Source: CAYZBF01 sp964476585
GTDB lineage: Bacteria > Hydrothermota > UBA3072
NCBI GenBank assembly: GCA_964476585.1
Contig: CAYZBF010000001.1
Location: 90,310 to 154,309, forward strand
Direction of reading: 5' to 3'
DNA length: 64,000 nt
Of this stretch, positions 36,714-45,729 are shown in pieces. Below the pieces are notes generated by a model that did not search any database, was not told where the DNA came from, and saw only the letters and a list, made by a program, of their open reading frames with translations. Within the stretch, counting starts at the first letter, position 1. The number at the start of each line of letters is the position of its first letter. The position numbers were made by a program, and so were the translations under genes.

Positions 36714-36972
36714 CCACAGAGACACAGAGGTCATTGTTATAACATTGAAAAATGAAAATATTAAAATTCCTCCCCGTTAGATAATTTCACAACTAGCGGG
36801 GCAAGAAGTGCAAAATATCCCCCTTCCCATACCTTTAATCCTCTCGCAGATAGCGCAAGGTAATCAATATTACTTAGAAATAAATAGTATTGGGAAGCAG
36901 GGATTCTTAATTTTTCAATTTTCAATTTGCATTTTCCATTTTGCATTTGAACACAGCCTCTGTGGTTATTTT
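36714..36972. repeat. Fold-back spacer with period-7 arrays
   Basis: Outer words CCACAGAG near 36715 and CTCTGTGG near 36958 are complementary. Inside, TGAAAAATGAAAATATT (36746 onward) faces TTTTTCA, ATTTTCA, ATTTGCA, TTTTCCA and TTTTGCA, which step by exactly 7 (36911-36945). The whole spacer between rsmB and the PASTA pair is therefore a long imperfect palindrome. No gene seen. Confidence 0.6.
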
Positions 36973-38247
36973 TCAATGCTGTCTCCTTATCATTTTTGCA
37001 CCGAATCCTCCACTCATAGTGCCAAAGCCTGGAACTCTGGAGATAAATGGCTCATTTGAATTCAGCGGTTCTAGTTCAAAATCTGGATTCTCCCTTAAGA
37101 AACGATATACCTGCTCTTCATTCTCTTCAGGGAAGATAGAACAGGTTGCGTATACTAAAAGCCCTCCAGTAGAAAGGTTTCGGGATGAGGATCTCAACAA
37201 TTCCTGTTGCAGAGATTTTAGTGATTCAAGCCTCATAGGGTTAATATTCCACCTCAGATCACCCCTAACTGCCATAACCCCTGTTCCTGAACAAGGAACA
37301 TCGAGCATAATACGATCTGTAGTTGAAACGTAAAAATCCCTGACATCCGCTTTTATTGGGTAAACACTCCGTAACGTTAGCCTTCGGCAATTAGAGAGTA
37401 CTTTATCAAGATTCTTAATATCAACCGAAAGAATCATTCCTTCATCACCCATAATCTCAGCAATTCCTGTGCTCTTCCCCCCAGGAGATGAACAGAAGTC
37501 AAGAATAACCTCTCCTCTCTTTGGAGATAGCATCTCGGTAATCAACGTCTGTGGAACTGACTGAACATAGAAAAGGCCATCCTTGAAGGCACTTGTATAA
37601 AGGACACCTCCATCTGTAAGTAGATTGTAATCACTTATTTCACTCATCTCTGCTTCTATATCCTCTTTCTTTAAGAGTTCTTTAAGTTCAGATGGTGTTA
37701 CTTTTATACGGTTAGCACGAATGGATATTCTGGGAGGTCCATTGCTAGCTTTCAAAATCTTCTCAGTCTCTTCTCCATAGGCATCTAACAATTTCCTCAC
37801 CACCCATTCAGGAAAAGAGTAAAAAATCGAGAGATATTTGATTCTATCAGCAGGATATTCTACAGGATGTAGATTTCTTAAGACTCCATTTACAAGTGAA
37901 GCTGTCCCGTTATGCCCATATTCTCTTGCGAGTGTAACCAGATTATCAACCACCGCATAATCTGGATCATTGCTAAATTGAATTCCATACGCACCTAAGC
38001 GGAGTATATTCCTTATTGGCATTGGTAAATCGGAAAGGGTGTATTTCCGTAGATGCTTCCCCAATATATAGTCCAGTCTCTTCAAAAATTTAAGGGTCCC
38101 ATAAAAATAGTCATATGCTTTTTGAATGTTCCTGTTTATCGAATCTCCCCTCTTATTCTCAAGTGATTCCTTTAATGTTACTCCCTTCTTCTCAAAATCT
38201 ATTAACGATTTAAGTGCTAATTCTCTTCCTTTTATTTCACTCTCCAC
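36973..38247 (-). CDS. rsmB: 16S rRNA (cytosine-967-C5)-methyltransferase RsmB
   Basis: SAM-dependent m5C methyltransferase of 16S rRNA. The N-terminal NusB-like RNA-binding domain (about 1-135) is followed by the RsmB/Nop2 catalytic domain: LDFCSSPGGKSTGIAEIM (motif I), DRIMLDVPCSGTGVMAV with the PCSG cysteine (motif IV) and LVYATCSIFPEENEEQV with the catalytic TCS cysteine (motif VI). 424 residues, normal. The start overlaps the end of cysS by 16 bases. Confidence 0.92.
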   Translation of the reverse strand: MESEIKGRELALKSLIDFEKKGVTLKESLENKRGDSINRNIQKAYDYFYGTLKFLKRLDYILGKHLRKYTLSDLPMPIRNILRLGAYGIQFSNDPDYAVVDNLVTLAREYGHNGTASLVNGVLRNLHPVEYPADRIKYLSIFYSFPEWVVRKLLDAYGEETEKILKASNGPPRISIRANRIKVTPSELKELLKKEDIEAEMSEISDYNLLTDGGVLYTSAFKDGLFYVQSVPQTLITEMLSPKRGEVILDFCSSPGGKSTGIAEIMGDEGMILSVDIKNLDKVLSNCRRLTLRSVYPIKADVRDFYVSTTDRIMLDVPCSGTGVMAVRGDLRWNINPMRLESLKSLQQELLRSSSRNLSTGGLLVYATCSIFPEENEEQVYRFLRENPDFELEPLNSNEPFISRVPGFGTMSGGFGAKMIRRQH

Positions 38248-39572
38248 AAAGTTCCTTCCTTTGTGTCATCCACTGCAATTCCCGCCTTAAGCAGGATGGC
38301 CCTGATCTTATCTGCCATTTCATAATTTCCTTTTTTCCTTAAATCGTTTCTCAGAACGAGTAGCTTATCAAGCACTTCCTCTAATGCAACACTTTCCTCT
38401 TTCTCTATCTGGAATCCTAAAGTTTTCAGGATTACGGACACTGCCTCTCTATACTCACCCGCTTCATCCTTGGGTGCTTCATTAGCTTTGGATATAAGGT
38501 CAAAAGCAAGCGCAATTGCACCAGGAGTCCCGAGGTCATCATCCATGTTCTTCTCAAACTCCTCAAGATAAGAAGCTATTGGCTTTCCGGTTAAGCCTCT
38601 CGTTCTTTCAAGGTAAATCTTGATATGCTCCCAACCTGATGATGCCTGTTTGAGCATTTCCCTATTATAATTAAGCTGCCTTCTATAGTGAGCCTGGAGT
38701 AGATACAGCCTGATCGCATTAGGGTCAAATTCTTCAAGTAGGTCATTAATTGGTATGAAATTAAAGAGGGACTTAGACATCTTTTCATCTTTTATATTAA
38801 GCATCGCATTATGAATCCAGTAATTGGCAAGCGGCTTGCCTGTTGCAGCTTCAGCCTGGGCTATCTCATTCTCATGATGGGGAAATATTAAATCATCTCC
38901 TCCACCATGTATATCTATCGTCTCTCCAAGATAATGAGTAGACATAGCAGAACATTCAATATGCCATCCCGGCCTCCCCCTACCCCAGGGGGAAAACCAG
39001 TACGGCTCACCTGGTTTTGCAGCTTTCCAGAGGGCAAAATCGAGCGGATCTTCCTTCTCTTTATTTACGGAAATCCTTGCACCTGAACGTAATTCGTCCA
39101 GTTTTTTCCCGGATAGGTTTCCGTAGGGTTTGAATTTCCTTACCCTGAAGAAGACATTACCATCTACCGCATAGCCAAAACCCTTTCCAGTTAGTCTCTC
39201 TATCAGTTCGATAATCTCCTTTATATGCTGTGTTGCCCTGGGATAAAAAGAAGCTTTTAGAATATTCAGTCGCTCATTTGCTTTCCTGTATTTTTCCTCA
39301 TAATATGAAACTAATTCTCTGTAATCTCTACCTTCCTGTTTCGCACTTTCGAGTACCTTATCATCGATATCAGTAAAGTTGACCAGCAATTTTACGCTAT
39401 AACCTTTGAACTGAAGGTAACGGTTAAGTATATCCGCTGTAAGAGCTGCCCTCATATGCCCTGCATGGGGAGCTTCTTGAAGGGTCATTCCACAGTAATA
39501 GATTCCAACCTCACCTTCCTTTATTGGCTTAAAATCTTTTTTCTTTCTACTTAATGTGTCATATAACTTCAT
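38232..39572 (-). CDS. cysS: Cysteinyl-tRNA synthetase
   Basis: Class I synthetase charging tRNA-Cys. Seen: YYCGMTLQEAPHAGHMRAAL (zinc cysteine and HIGH-type HAGH), NFTDIDDKV, RPGWHIECSAMSTHYLG and DLIFPHHENEIAQ (zinc ligands Cys and His) and KMSKSLFNF (KMSKS loop), then the C-terminal helix bundle and anticodon-binding DALR-like domain. The CGMTLQxxPHAGH form differs from the common CGPTVYDxxHIGH and resembles actinobacterial-type CysS. 446 residues, normal. Its ATG overlaps the previous stop by one base (TGATG). Confidence 0.95.
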   Translation of the reverse strand: MKLYDTLSRKKKDFKPIKEGEVGIYYCGMTLQEAPHAGHMRAALTADILNRYLQFKGYSVKLLVNFTDIDDKVLESAKQEGRDYRELVSYYEEKYRKANERLNILKASFYPRATQHIKEIIELIERLTGKGFGYAVDGNVFFRVRKFKPYGNLSGKKLDELRSGARISVNKEKEDPLDFALWKAAKPGEPYWFSPWGRGRPGWHIECSAMSTHYLGETIDIHGGGDDLIFPHHENEIAQAEAATGKPLANYWIHNAMLNIKDEKMSKSLFNFIPINDLLEEFDPNAIRLYLLQAHYRRQLNYNREMLKQASSGWEHIKIYLERTRGLTGKPIASYLEEFEKNMDDDLGTPGAIALAFDLISKANEAPKDEAGEYREAVSVILKTLGFQIEKEESVALEEVLDKLLVLRNDLRKKGNYEMADKIRAILLKAGIAVDDTKEGTLWRVK

Positions 39573-40174
39573 CAGAATCTTATTCCCAATTGCACTCTAT
39601 TTTCCTTGAGTTGAACAGAAACCCTTTCTCCTACCAGATAGACCACAAAGAAATTTATTATCCGATTTGCCACTGCAAGGCCTATCATATTGCTTGCTAT
39701 ATCAGCAAATTCTCTCTTACTATCCCTTAGGTCATCATATTTCTTTGCTGCTTCCGTGGATTGCCATTTCCATGCATCTTCACCTGTATATGAATTTCTT
39801 TCGATATAATCTCTTCTTAACTCGAGAATTTCTGGGTCCGTTGTATCGGGGTAGAACATCCGCGCCTGTTCCTTCACCCATTCATTGTAATCACGAGAGG
39901 AGTAGAAATTCTCCATAGCATCAAAATATCTATCGTCCTTACCCTCCACGTCTGCAGAAGCATATAAACCTGCATAGTTAATTGAACTGTTATGTACTTT
40001 ACCCTCATACCATCTGAATCCAAAATAGGAGAGCCAGATAGTTGCTTCTGTCGATAGGAATATAGTTCCCCTTTTCTTCTCACCCAACAACAAATCTCCA
40101 GAGCCAGGAAGAACAAGCGATGCGAATGCCGCCTTTGCAGGGGAAATGGATATGAGTATTGAAAGCAGTAACAT
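39572..40174 (-). CDS. DUF5683-like membrane protein
   Basis: 200 residues. A short signal-like start (MLLLSILISISPAKA) is followed by the pattern AAFASLVLPGSGDLLLGEKKRGTIFLSTEATIW, which matches the start of DUF5683/TM2-like proteins (PGxGQxYxGxxxRG). A central charged region and a C-terminal hydrophobic segment (ADIASNMIGLAVANRIINFFVVYLVG) follow. Such proteins are common beside cell-envelope genes in FCB bacteria; function unknown. Overlaps the cysS start by one base. Confidence 0.6.
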   Translation of the reverse strand: MLLLSILISISPAKAAFASLVLPGSGDLLLGEKKRGTIFLSTEATIWLSYFGFRWYEGKVHNSSINYAGLYASADVEGKDDRYFDAMENFYSSRDYNEWVKEQARMFYPDTTDPEILELRRDYIERNSYTGEDAWKWQSTEAAKKYDDLRDSKREFADIASNMIGLAVANRIINFFVVYLVGERVSVQLKENRVQLGIRF

Positions 40175-40184
40175 TTAACCTCCC

Positions 40185-40450
40185 ATTTTATTAAAGGGTT
40201 CAAGGTTCCGAGAGTTCAAGGATTCAAGTGCTTTACCCATCCCACCTTTCAATTGATTTACCGTAGATCCACGCAGATAAGTTGCTTCGCTCCATTGCAG
40301 AATGAAAAATGCAAATTGAAAATTTAAAAAATTAAATAACTCAGTAATCCGTACTCCGAACTGACTCAAGACTCTCGACCCTCAACTCATGACTGAGTTC
40401 TCCTTACTCCTTAATCCTATAATCCTTAAATCTCTAACTTTGTGATTAAT
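40185..40450. repeat. Spacer built from period-8 and period-7 word arrays
   Basis: AAGGGTTC, AAGGTTCC, GAGAGTTC and AAGGATTC step by 8 (40194-40225). AATGAAA, AATGCAA, ATTGAAA, ATTTAAA step by 7 (40301-40328). GACTCAA, GACTCTC, GACCCTC, AACTCAT and GACTGAG step by 7 (40363-40397). CTCCTTA and ATCCTTA-type words follow to 40440. Little unstructured sequence remains. No gene seen. Confidence 0.6.
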
Positions 40451-40455
40451 ATTCA

Positions 40456-43400
40456 TTACCTACCCTTTAATATAGCAAATTTTTTCTTATCAAAAAGGTT
40501 ATTATTTACTTCAATGGTTGCGATATAAACACCGTTAGCCTCACCGGACAAGTTTACTTCTAAATCATTGATACCAGAATATCCAGAAATCTTTCTGTCT
40601 ATTACCAACCTGCCGGATAGTGAGTATATCCGAAGAATCACAGTTTTAGCATCACTTCCCAAACGACACCGGAAATGCATAACTCCGTCAGTAACTGGTG
40701 AAGGATAAACATAGAATTCATCCAGCGTTAAATCCCCATCTTCCGATACATCACCTAGCAAGGAATCCGGATAAATAGATTGATGGTCATTATTCAAGTA
40801 GATTTGATTCCAGGAATCATCACGGTAAAAGCCAGGAGTTTCCCATCCATATAACCATCCATCATAGGAACCGATGAATAATTCCGAACGACTGTCTCCA
40901 TCAATATCGGTAACTAGGGGAGTGGAATAGGACCTCTTTCCTGTTGTGAATGGGAATTGTGCAACCTTCTCACCCCATCCATTGTATGCAAGGACACCAC
41001 CATCAGGTGAGCCAAGAAGGATATCAGGAAGGGAATCACCACTCACATCAGCCAGAATAATGGATGATTGGGTTTGCTCTCTGAGATTTATCCTAACGGG
41101 AAAATTATCAATTACGAACCCATTTCTATTCAGGGCATACAGGTGAGTGCTATCAGCAAAAATGATTTCAAGGTATCCGTCGCCTGTAATATCACCCAAT
41201 GCAGGCGTGGAGAAATAAGTCTTTGCCGATAAATCTTTCTCCCATTCGATTACACCAGAAGTATCAATGGACCATATCGCTTTCTTCCCTACCGAACATA
41301 TTATCTCTTTTATCCCATCGCGATCAATATCTGCGGCTATGGGTGACGATAAACTATAGGAAAGATTCTCTTCTCCTTTTCTCCAGATTATCTTTCCCAT
41401 TGGGGAAATTTTCCAGAGCCTACCATCTGCCGGGAGGATATATATTGAATTATTAATAACCAGGGGAGTAGAAACCAGCCAGTCCCCAACATATATTGGG
41501 AAACTATCCATTTCTGTAAGGGAATTTCCGTCCCAGTGAAGGATATGGAGTTCTGATCCAGATGTTCCAAAGAGGATCTCCTTGCCGGATTCTCCGTCAA
41601 GGTCTGCTGCCGACGCATTTCCATAGATATTATCCGGGATGGATAACGAATCGATTAGGGAATCTGCCTCGAGGTCATAGAGATATAATCTACCTTTTAT
41701 CGTCATGTCAAAAAGGTCAACATTACCATCACCAGTTATATCGGCTAAGAGCGGAGTTGTATAGGTGGAATCGGTATAGATTGAATCCACTAATTTAACC
41801 ATTGTAAAAAGAGTAGTATCGGGATTAATTCGATATACTCCACCAAACATGTCGCCAATATAGATGGATGAATCCAGAACCTGCGGGGAAATCACATCCA
41901 TCCTCTCCCCTATCTTTTTGGGATAACTATTGACATTCCTCAAGAATGTGATATCAAAGTGCATAATTGAGTCTGGCTTGGAAATATTGGAAATAGAAAT
42001 CCCTGTATAATTTCCTGAATTGTCTTCTGTGCTCGGATCAGTAACTGTCGTGAACGAAGAAATCCAGCCTCCTTCTCTAAATACATCCAGCCCAGAGCCA
42101 AAGAAGGTAGCCTCTATGTTATATACGTGCCAGAAGTCCTTTTCGAAATCTTGTATACCGTCGGCTTCTTCAAGGTCCACACCATGTGGGAAGCCAGCGT
42201 TTATCATATTGAGTTCCTCTGACTCTCTTATTTTTTCCTCATCTATATGCCATATTGCAAGCCCTCCAGAATAAAGATCTGGAGGAAGGGAGGAATCATA
42301 ATCATCCACATCTACTAAAACGTTGTTCTTCCAAACTCTTGCACCATTGGAATCAACAGCTGTTGTGCAGGGGCTGACGTAATGATGGGTATCAGGGTTG
42401 ATATAGACGTATCTATTCTCAATCAGGAAATACTCGTCTTTATTTATTGGGACCTTGTAAATCAGCGGGGTAAGGGTATCCATACTACCAACCCATTTTA
42501 TAGGTAGTGAGTCAGTATCTTTATCTATTACTACAGGCTCATCAAATCCTGCGCTAATCCTGTTATAAGCACACAATCTCGGAGGAACAAGACCTAATTC
42601 ATTCCAGTTACCGGTCCCCATAAGCGCCCATCCACCCATTCCCATTGTCTCGCCTGACACATCATACAGGTCGAGGAGGCCATTAGTTTCAGAATGTGCA
42701 AACTCATGGCATAGACCGCCCTGGAGATACGCCGGCATACCATCCTGAAAACCGGTCTCCGGATAGATAATGCCACTATCAATCGTATCGCCATCTGCTA
42801 CGAGATATGAACTGAATATGTGATGAAGGCCATGAACCGATACCGCAGGTAAATCATATGGAGAATCATAAAAATAGTCACTCTGATACATAGAACCTGC
42901 GTGGAAGATTATTNNNNNNNNNNNNNNNNNNNNATCAGCAACCTCAATTGCGTCTCGCAGCAACTTGAATAGACCCATAACATAATTTGATGGGTCTCCG
43001 TAATAGGTCATTTTATGAGGCAGGGTATAAACGGAATCAGTTGAATCTGGTAGAACCCTCCATTCAATCCACTCTGTATGATACGAAACTTTCCAGTAGT
43101 AGTTATGCAAATACTCCATTAATCGATTGAAATAGATGAAATCATGCGGAGGATCATAATAGAGATTTCTAATAAAACTTGTATCTGAACCATCTATTAT
43201 TGTATCACAGACATGCCCACTACCCTCGAGATTTATCCTGCCGTTTCCAGTCGTTACGGGGGTCGAATCTGGCAGAAACTGAACCCTGATAGCGGCAACA
43301 TAGACTGTCTCTGGCACTGCCGCTTTCCCTTTTAGAGCTTTCATTAGCCTCTCTTCACGTAACCCTTTCATCCCGTATCCATTGTATGGATTGAAGTATC

Positions 43401-43524
43401 TTCGATAATCAGGATTCTCATCTAATAGTTCCGCTCTTTTCTTTACCAGTCTCGGCTGGACTATCTTCTTTAGGGAATCCATTTGACTTCCGCATATAGT
43501 AAGAGATAGCAATAAAAGAATCAA
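40456..43524 (-). CDS. M6-type secreted metalloprotease with beta-propeller and sorting-tail domain
   Basis: 1022 codons. Signal peptide, pro-region, then an M6/immune-inhibitor-A-like catalytic domain with HEFAH zinc motif in GGLCHEFAHSETNGLLDLYDVSG and the typical following GMGGWALMGTG. The middle (about 600-930) has FG-GAP/VCBS-type repeats (DITGDGNVDLFDM, AADIDRDGIKEI, GDITGDGYLEIIFADS, TDIDGDSRSELFIGS) forming a propeller. The last about 85 residues (VYPSPVTDGVMHFRCRLG ... GVYIATIEV ... KKFAILKG) match a type IX secretion type A sorting domain. Start is TTG 43524 with AAGGAG seven bases upstream. A 20-N gap lies in the pro/catalytic part at 42914-42933, so the length there is uncertain. 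Confidence 0.85.
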   Translation of the reverse strand: MILLLLSLTICGSQMDSLKKIVQPRLVKKRAELLDENPDYRRYFNPYNGYGMKGLREERLMKALKGKAAVPETVYVAAIRVQFLPDSTPVTTGNGRINLEGSGHVCDTIIDGSDTSFIRNLYYDPPHDFIYFNRLMEYLHNYYWKVSYHTEWIEWRVLPDSTDSVYTLPHKMTYYGDPSNYVMGLFKLLRDAIEVADXXXXXXXIIFHAGSMYQSDYFYDSPYDLPAVSVHGLHHIFSSYLVADGDTIDSGIIYPETGFQDGMPAYLQGGLCHEFAHSETNGLLDLYDVSGETMGMGGWALMGTGNWNELGLVPPRLCAYNRISAGFDEPVVIDKDTDSLPIKWVGSMDTLTPLIYKVPINKDEYFLIENRYVYINPDTHHYVSPCTTAVDSNGARVWKNNVLVDVDDYDSSLPPDLYSGGLAIWHIDEEKIRESEELNMINAGFPHGVDLEEADGIQDFEKDFWHVYNIEATFFGSGLDVFREGGWISSFTTVTDPSTEDNSGNYTGISISNISKPDSIMHFDITFLRNVNSYPKKIGERMDVISPQVLDSSIYIGDMFGGVYRINPDTTLFTMVKLVDSIYTDSTYTTPLLADITGDGNVDLFDMTIKGRLYLYDLEADSLIDSLSIPDNIYGNASAADLDGESGKEILFGTSGSELHILHWDGNSLTEMDSFPIYVGDWLVSTPLVINNSIYILPADGRLWKISPMGKIIWRKGEENLSYSLSSPIAADIDRDGIKEIICSVGKKAIWSIDTSGVIEWEKDLSAKTYFSTPALGDITGDGYLEIIFADSTHLYALNRNGFVIDNFPVRINLREQTQSSIILADVSGDSLPDILLGSPDGGVLAYNGWGEKVAQFPFTTGKRSYSTPLVTDIDGDSRSELFIGSYDGWLYGWETPGFYRDDSWNQIYLNNDHQSIYPDSLLGDVSEDGDLTLDEFYVYPSPVTDGVMHFRCRLGSDAKTVILRIYSLSGRLVIDRKISGYSGINDLEVNLSGEANGVYIATIEVNNNLFDKKKFAILKGR
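42914..42933. other. Assembly gap (20 N) inside the M6 protease gene
   Basis: Twenty unknown bases between codons for EVAD and IIFHAGSMYQ. The reading frame is the same on both sides if the gap is taken literally, but the true length may differ. Confidence 0.95.
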
Positions 43525-43572
43525 TTATAACTCCTTTCCATTTATTGAACCTGGCTTGTACAAAATTCCTAA

Positions 43573-43661
43573 CGGAGGGAGAGGGATTTGAACCCCCGTT
43601 CCACGATAAAGTGGAAACACGATTTCGAGTCGTGCGCTTTTAGCCACTCAGCCATCCCTCC
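43573..43661 (-). tRNA. tRNA-Ser (CGA)
   Basis: 89 bases with acceptor stem GGAGGGA/TCCCTCC, anticodon loop CTCGAAA giving CGA, a long variable arm (TTTCCACTTTATCGTGGAA) typical of class II tRNAs, and T loop GTTCAAATC. Discriminator G, no encoded CCA. Its 5' end overlaps the last 14 bases of tadA. Confidence 0.95.
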
Positions 43662-44106
43662 TTTGCCTAAAAAACTTCTTGAGTAGATCTACTGATTCAC
43701 TCCCTAAAACCCCGGAGACAACTTTAAAATCACTGTTCCATCCTTTGCCACGAACGTCAATTACTGAACCGAGGCTTCCGAATTTTTCATCCCTTGCGCC
43801 AAATACAACCTCATCCAATCTTGATTGTATGATTGCACCTGCACACATAAGACAAGGTTCCACTGTACAGTAAAGAACAGCTCCGTCTAATCGCCAATCA
43901 CCAAGGGAATTGGAAGCTGCAGTAATCGCAATTATTTCGGCGTGCGCTGTAGGGTCCTTTAATCCTTCCTTCCGGTTATGCCCTCTCCCTATTATTGAAC
44001 CATCTTTTACCACCACACACCCTACAGGAACTTCATCCTCATCGAATGCAAGCTCGGCTTCCTTCAAAGCCTCTCTCATCCATTTCTCATGTTCTAAATT
44101 ATCCAT
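43648..44106 (-). CDS. tadA: tRNA-specific adenosine deaminase TadA
   Basis: Zinc deaminase that turns A34 of tRNA-Arg(ACG) into inosine. Seen: WMREALKEAELAFDEDEVPVGCVVVKDG, zinc/catalytic HAEIIAI (His, Glu) and VEPCLMCAGAIIQSRLDEVVFGARDEKFGS (PCxxC zinc ligands). 152 residues, typical. It sits between tRNA-Arg(ACG), its own substrate, 22 bases upstream, and tRNA-Ser(CGA), whose 5' end overlaps the tadA stop region. All three are on the minus strand and probably share a transcript. Confidence 0.95.
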   Translation of the reverse strand: MDNLEHEKWMREALKEAELAFDEDEVPVGCVVVKDGSIIGRGHNRKEGLKDPTAHAEIIAITAASNSLGDWRLDGAVLYCTVEPCLMCAGAIIQSRLDEVVFGARDEKFGSLGSVIDVRGKGWNSDFKVVSGVLGSESVDLLKKFFRQRRDG

Positions 44107-44127
44107 CCCTTTAATTTATACCCTTAA

Positions 44128-44201
44128 TACGCCTGAAGGGATTCGAACCCCCAACCTGCGGATTCGTAGTCCGCTGCTCTTTCCACTTGAGCTACAGGCG
44201 C
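44128..44201 (-). tRNA. tRNA-Arg (ACG)
   Basis: 74 bases with acceptor GCGCCTG pairing to CAGGCGT (one G-U pair at the end), D arm TAGCTCAAGTGG, anticodon loop CTACGAA giving ACG, T arm TTGGGGGTTCGAATCCC. Discriminator A, no encoded CCA. A34 is the target of TadA, encoded directly downstream. Confidence 0.95.
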
Positions 44202-44551
44202 ATTTTTAACTTCTCTTACTTTTGTAAAATATGTAAAGACAAGGCATTGTCAAGCCTCAAGATAGTCTTTAGTCGAGAGTCGCGAGTCGTCATTGCGAGT
44301 TCAGCTTCTAGCTAGACTCTGGCGAAGCAATCTCTCTTGTACACTTTAATCCTGTACTCCTTTAATCCTCTAATCCTTTAACTAACCACAGATTATATAA
44401 TAGTTAATTATAGTAAAACCTTTAAGATAAAAAGAACCAATAGAAGGGGGCCAAGGACTTATCCTATCCTTTAAACCCAAATTCCTTAACTCCTAATATA
44501 ATTTTTTGACTATAGACTATAGACTTATGACTTAATAATTTAAATCTGAAT
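44202..44551. repeat. 350-base spacer of word arrays and a CATTGCGAG palindrome
   Basis: AGTCTTT, AGTCGAG, AGTCGCG and AGTCGTC step by 7 (44264-44291). GTCATTGCGAG ... GCGAAGCAATCTC (44289-44336) is a short palindrome of a kind widespread between genes in environmental bacteria. TTTAATCC, TGTACTCC, TTTAATCC and TCTAATCC step by 8 (44345-44376). TTTTTGA, CTATAGA, CTATAGA and CTTATGA step by 7 (44503-44530). No gene seen. Confidence 0.6.
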
Positions 44552-45457
44552 TTACTCTTCTGGGGATGATGCAAGCAGGACTTTCACCCAGATCTCTTTC
44601 TTCTCTGGTAACTGTCTACCACCAGAAGGCGGTTTCATCCCCCCTCCTCCACCGGGCATTCTCTCTCCAGATGGTGGGCTCATACCACCACCCATAGGAC
44701 CACCACCCATAGGACCACCACCCATATCACCTCTTTCGCGTTCTCCACCCATTTCTTCCCTCATACCCTGTAGCTCACCCTTGCTAAGCCCCCATTCAAA
44801 TCCAACACTGATAGTTTGTCCAGGTCCTGTATTTATGGAATAGTATTTTTCTTCCCTTTCTTTTGTAGGAATGCTAAACTCATACGTATAAACACCATGA
44901 GAGATAGAAGAGCTAACAGCCACTCCATAGGAACCGCGAGGTGTTGTGATTGTATGTTTTCCCTTATCGATGATTGTCATTTGAGACTCCTGTCCCTGCA
45001 TCTCTTTAAAGCGTTCCCTTTGTTCCTGGGGTAGATTCTCCATTGGTACTCCTCTACCTTCCCGCATTTCAGCCAGATCCGGTCCTCCCTTATATCGAAT
45101 GCCAAAATCCTTATTCTTCTCTCCTTTCTTATCAAACCATATGGTTACACCATTCATCCTTATCAATCTAGCCCACATATCATTTCTAAAACTGAATAAA
45201 ATATAGAGATTCTCAGCATTATTAAGTAATCCCACACTCACTTCCTCATCTTTAAAGTAGGTCTTAGGTTTATCTGCCCAATCATCTAACTGCCCATCAA
45301 CTTCAATTGATTCAGGTGTCCAATAACTTTCCATTCCCCTGGTATTATTACTACATCCGACAGTAAGACTTAAACCAATCAACAATAAAAGAATCGAAAC
45401 TTTTGAAAATATCCAAATAGAATTTGCCTTTAACATTTTTCCTCCCAAATTTTTCAT
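44552..45457 (-). CDS. Lipoprotein with CBM9/DOMON-like domain and Gly-Pro-Met-rich tail
   Basis: 301 residues. Signal peptide with lipobox LTVGC. Residues about 40-215 match a carbohydrate-binding-module-9/DOMON-like sandwich (PESIEVDGQLDDWADKP, LYILFSFRNDMWARL, GVYTYEFSIP, ISVGFEWGLSKGE). The tail (about 235-280) has GGGPM repeats and GMSPPSGERMPGGGGGMKPPSG, low complexity, with an expanded tandem repeat at 44692-44725. Methionine-rich tails can bind copper, but this is speculation. Last gene of the efflux operon. AAGGAG upstream of ATG 45457. Such CBM9-like lipoproteins often lie beside efflux operons in FCB bacteria; function unknown. Confidence 0.6.
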   Translation of the reverse strand: MKNLGGKMLKANSIWIFSKVSILLLLIGLSLTVGCSNNTRGMESYWTPESIEVDGQLDDWADKPKTYFKDEEVSVGLLNNAENLYILFSFRNDMWARLIRMNGVTIWFDKKGEKNKDFGIRYKGGPDLAEMREGRGVPMENLPQEQRERFKEMQGQESQMTIIDKGKHTITTPRGSYGVAVSSSISHGVYTYEFSIPTKEREEKYYSINTGPGQTISVGFEWGLSKGELQGMREEMGGERERGDMGGGPMGGGPMGGGMSPPSGERMPGGGGGMKPPSGGRQLPEKKEIWVKVLLASSPEE

Positions 45458-45473
45458 ATTCTCACTCCTTCGC

Positions 45474-45713
45474 TCAGATTAGCTTCTTCAAGTTCCTAAT
45501 CTCATTATAATAAACCAGAAAGTCACTATTGATAAATTCCATCTTAAGCACCTTTAAATCATCTTCATCTCCGATATTAAATGTGAAGGTACTTTTCCCT
45601 TTTGATTTTATTTTATTTGATTTAATTAGTGGATAACCTTTCATCTTCAGATAGGCTGAAAATGCAAGGTCATCAGTGGTGATTTGATTATTTTTGATTT
45701 TTTTTGATTTCAT
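45474..45713 (-). CDS. DUF5659-like small protein
   Basis: 79 residues from the ATG at 45713, chosen because GGAGGG lies 8 bases before it; a longer frame to 45740 would overlap the TolC-family gene. The pattern ITTDDLAFSAYLKMKGYPLI ... FTFNIGDEDDLKVLKMEFINSDFLVYYNEIRNLKKLI matches DUF5659, a small domain of unknown role. No membrane segment. Sits between the TolC-family gene and the CBM9-like lipoprotein gene in the same operon. Confidence 0.6.
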   Translation of the reverse strand: MKSKKIKNNQITTDDLAFSAYLKMKGYPLIKSNKIKSKGKSTFTFNIGDEDDLKVLKMEFINSDFLVYYNEIRNLKKLI

Positions 45714-45729
45714 GTTTATAACCCTCCAA

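Noticed and set aside
44692..44725. Minisatellite as a separate mobile repeat
   Set aside because: The tandem GGGPM-coding repeat is in frame within the lipoprotein gene and is explained as its low-complexity tail.
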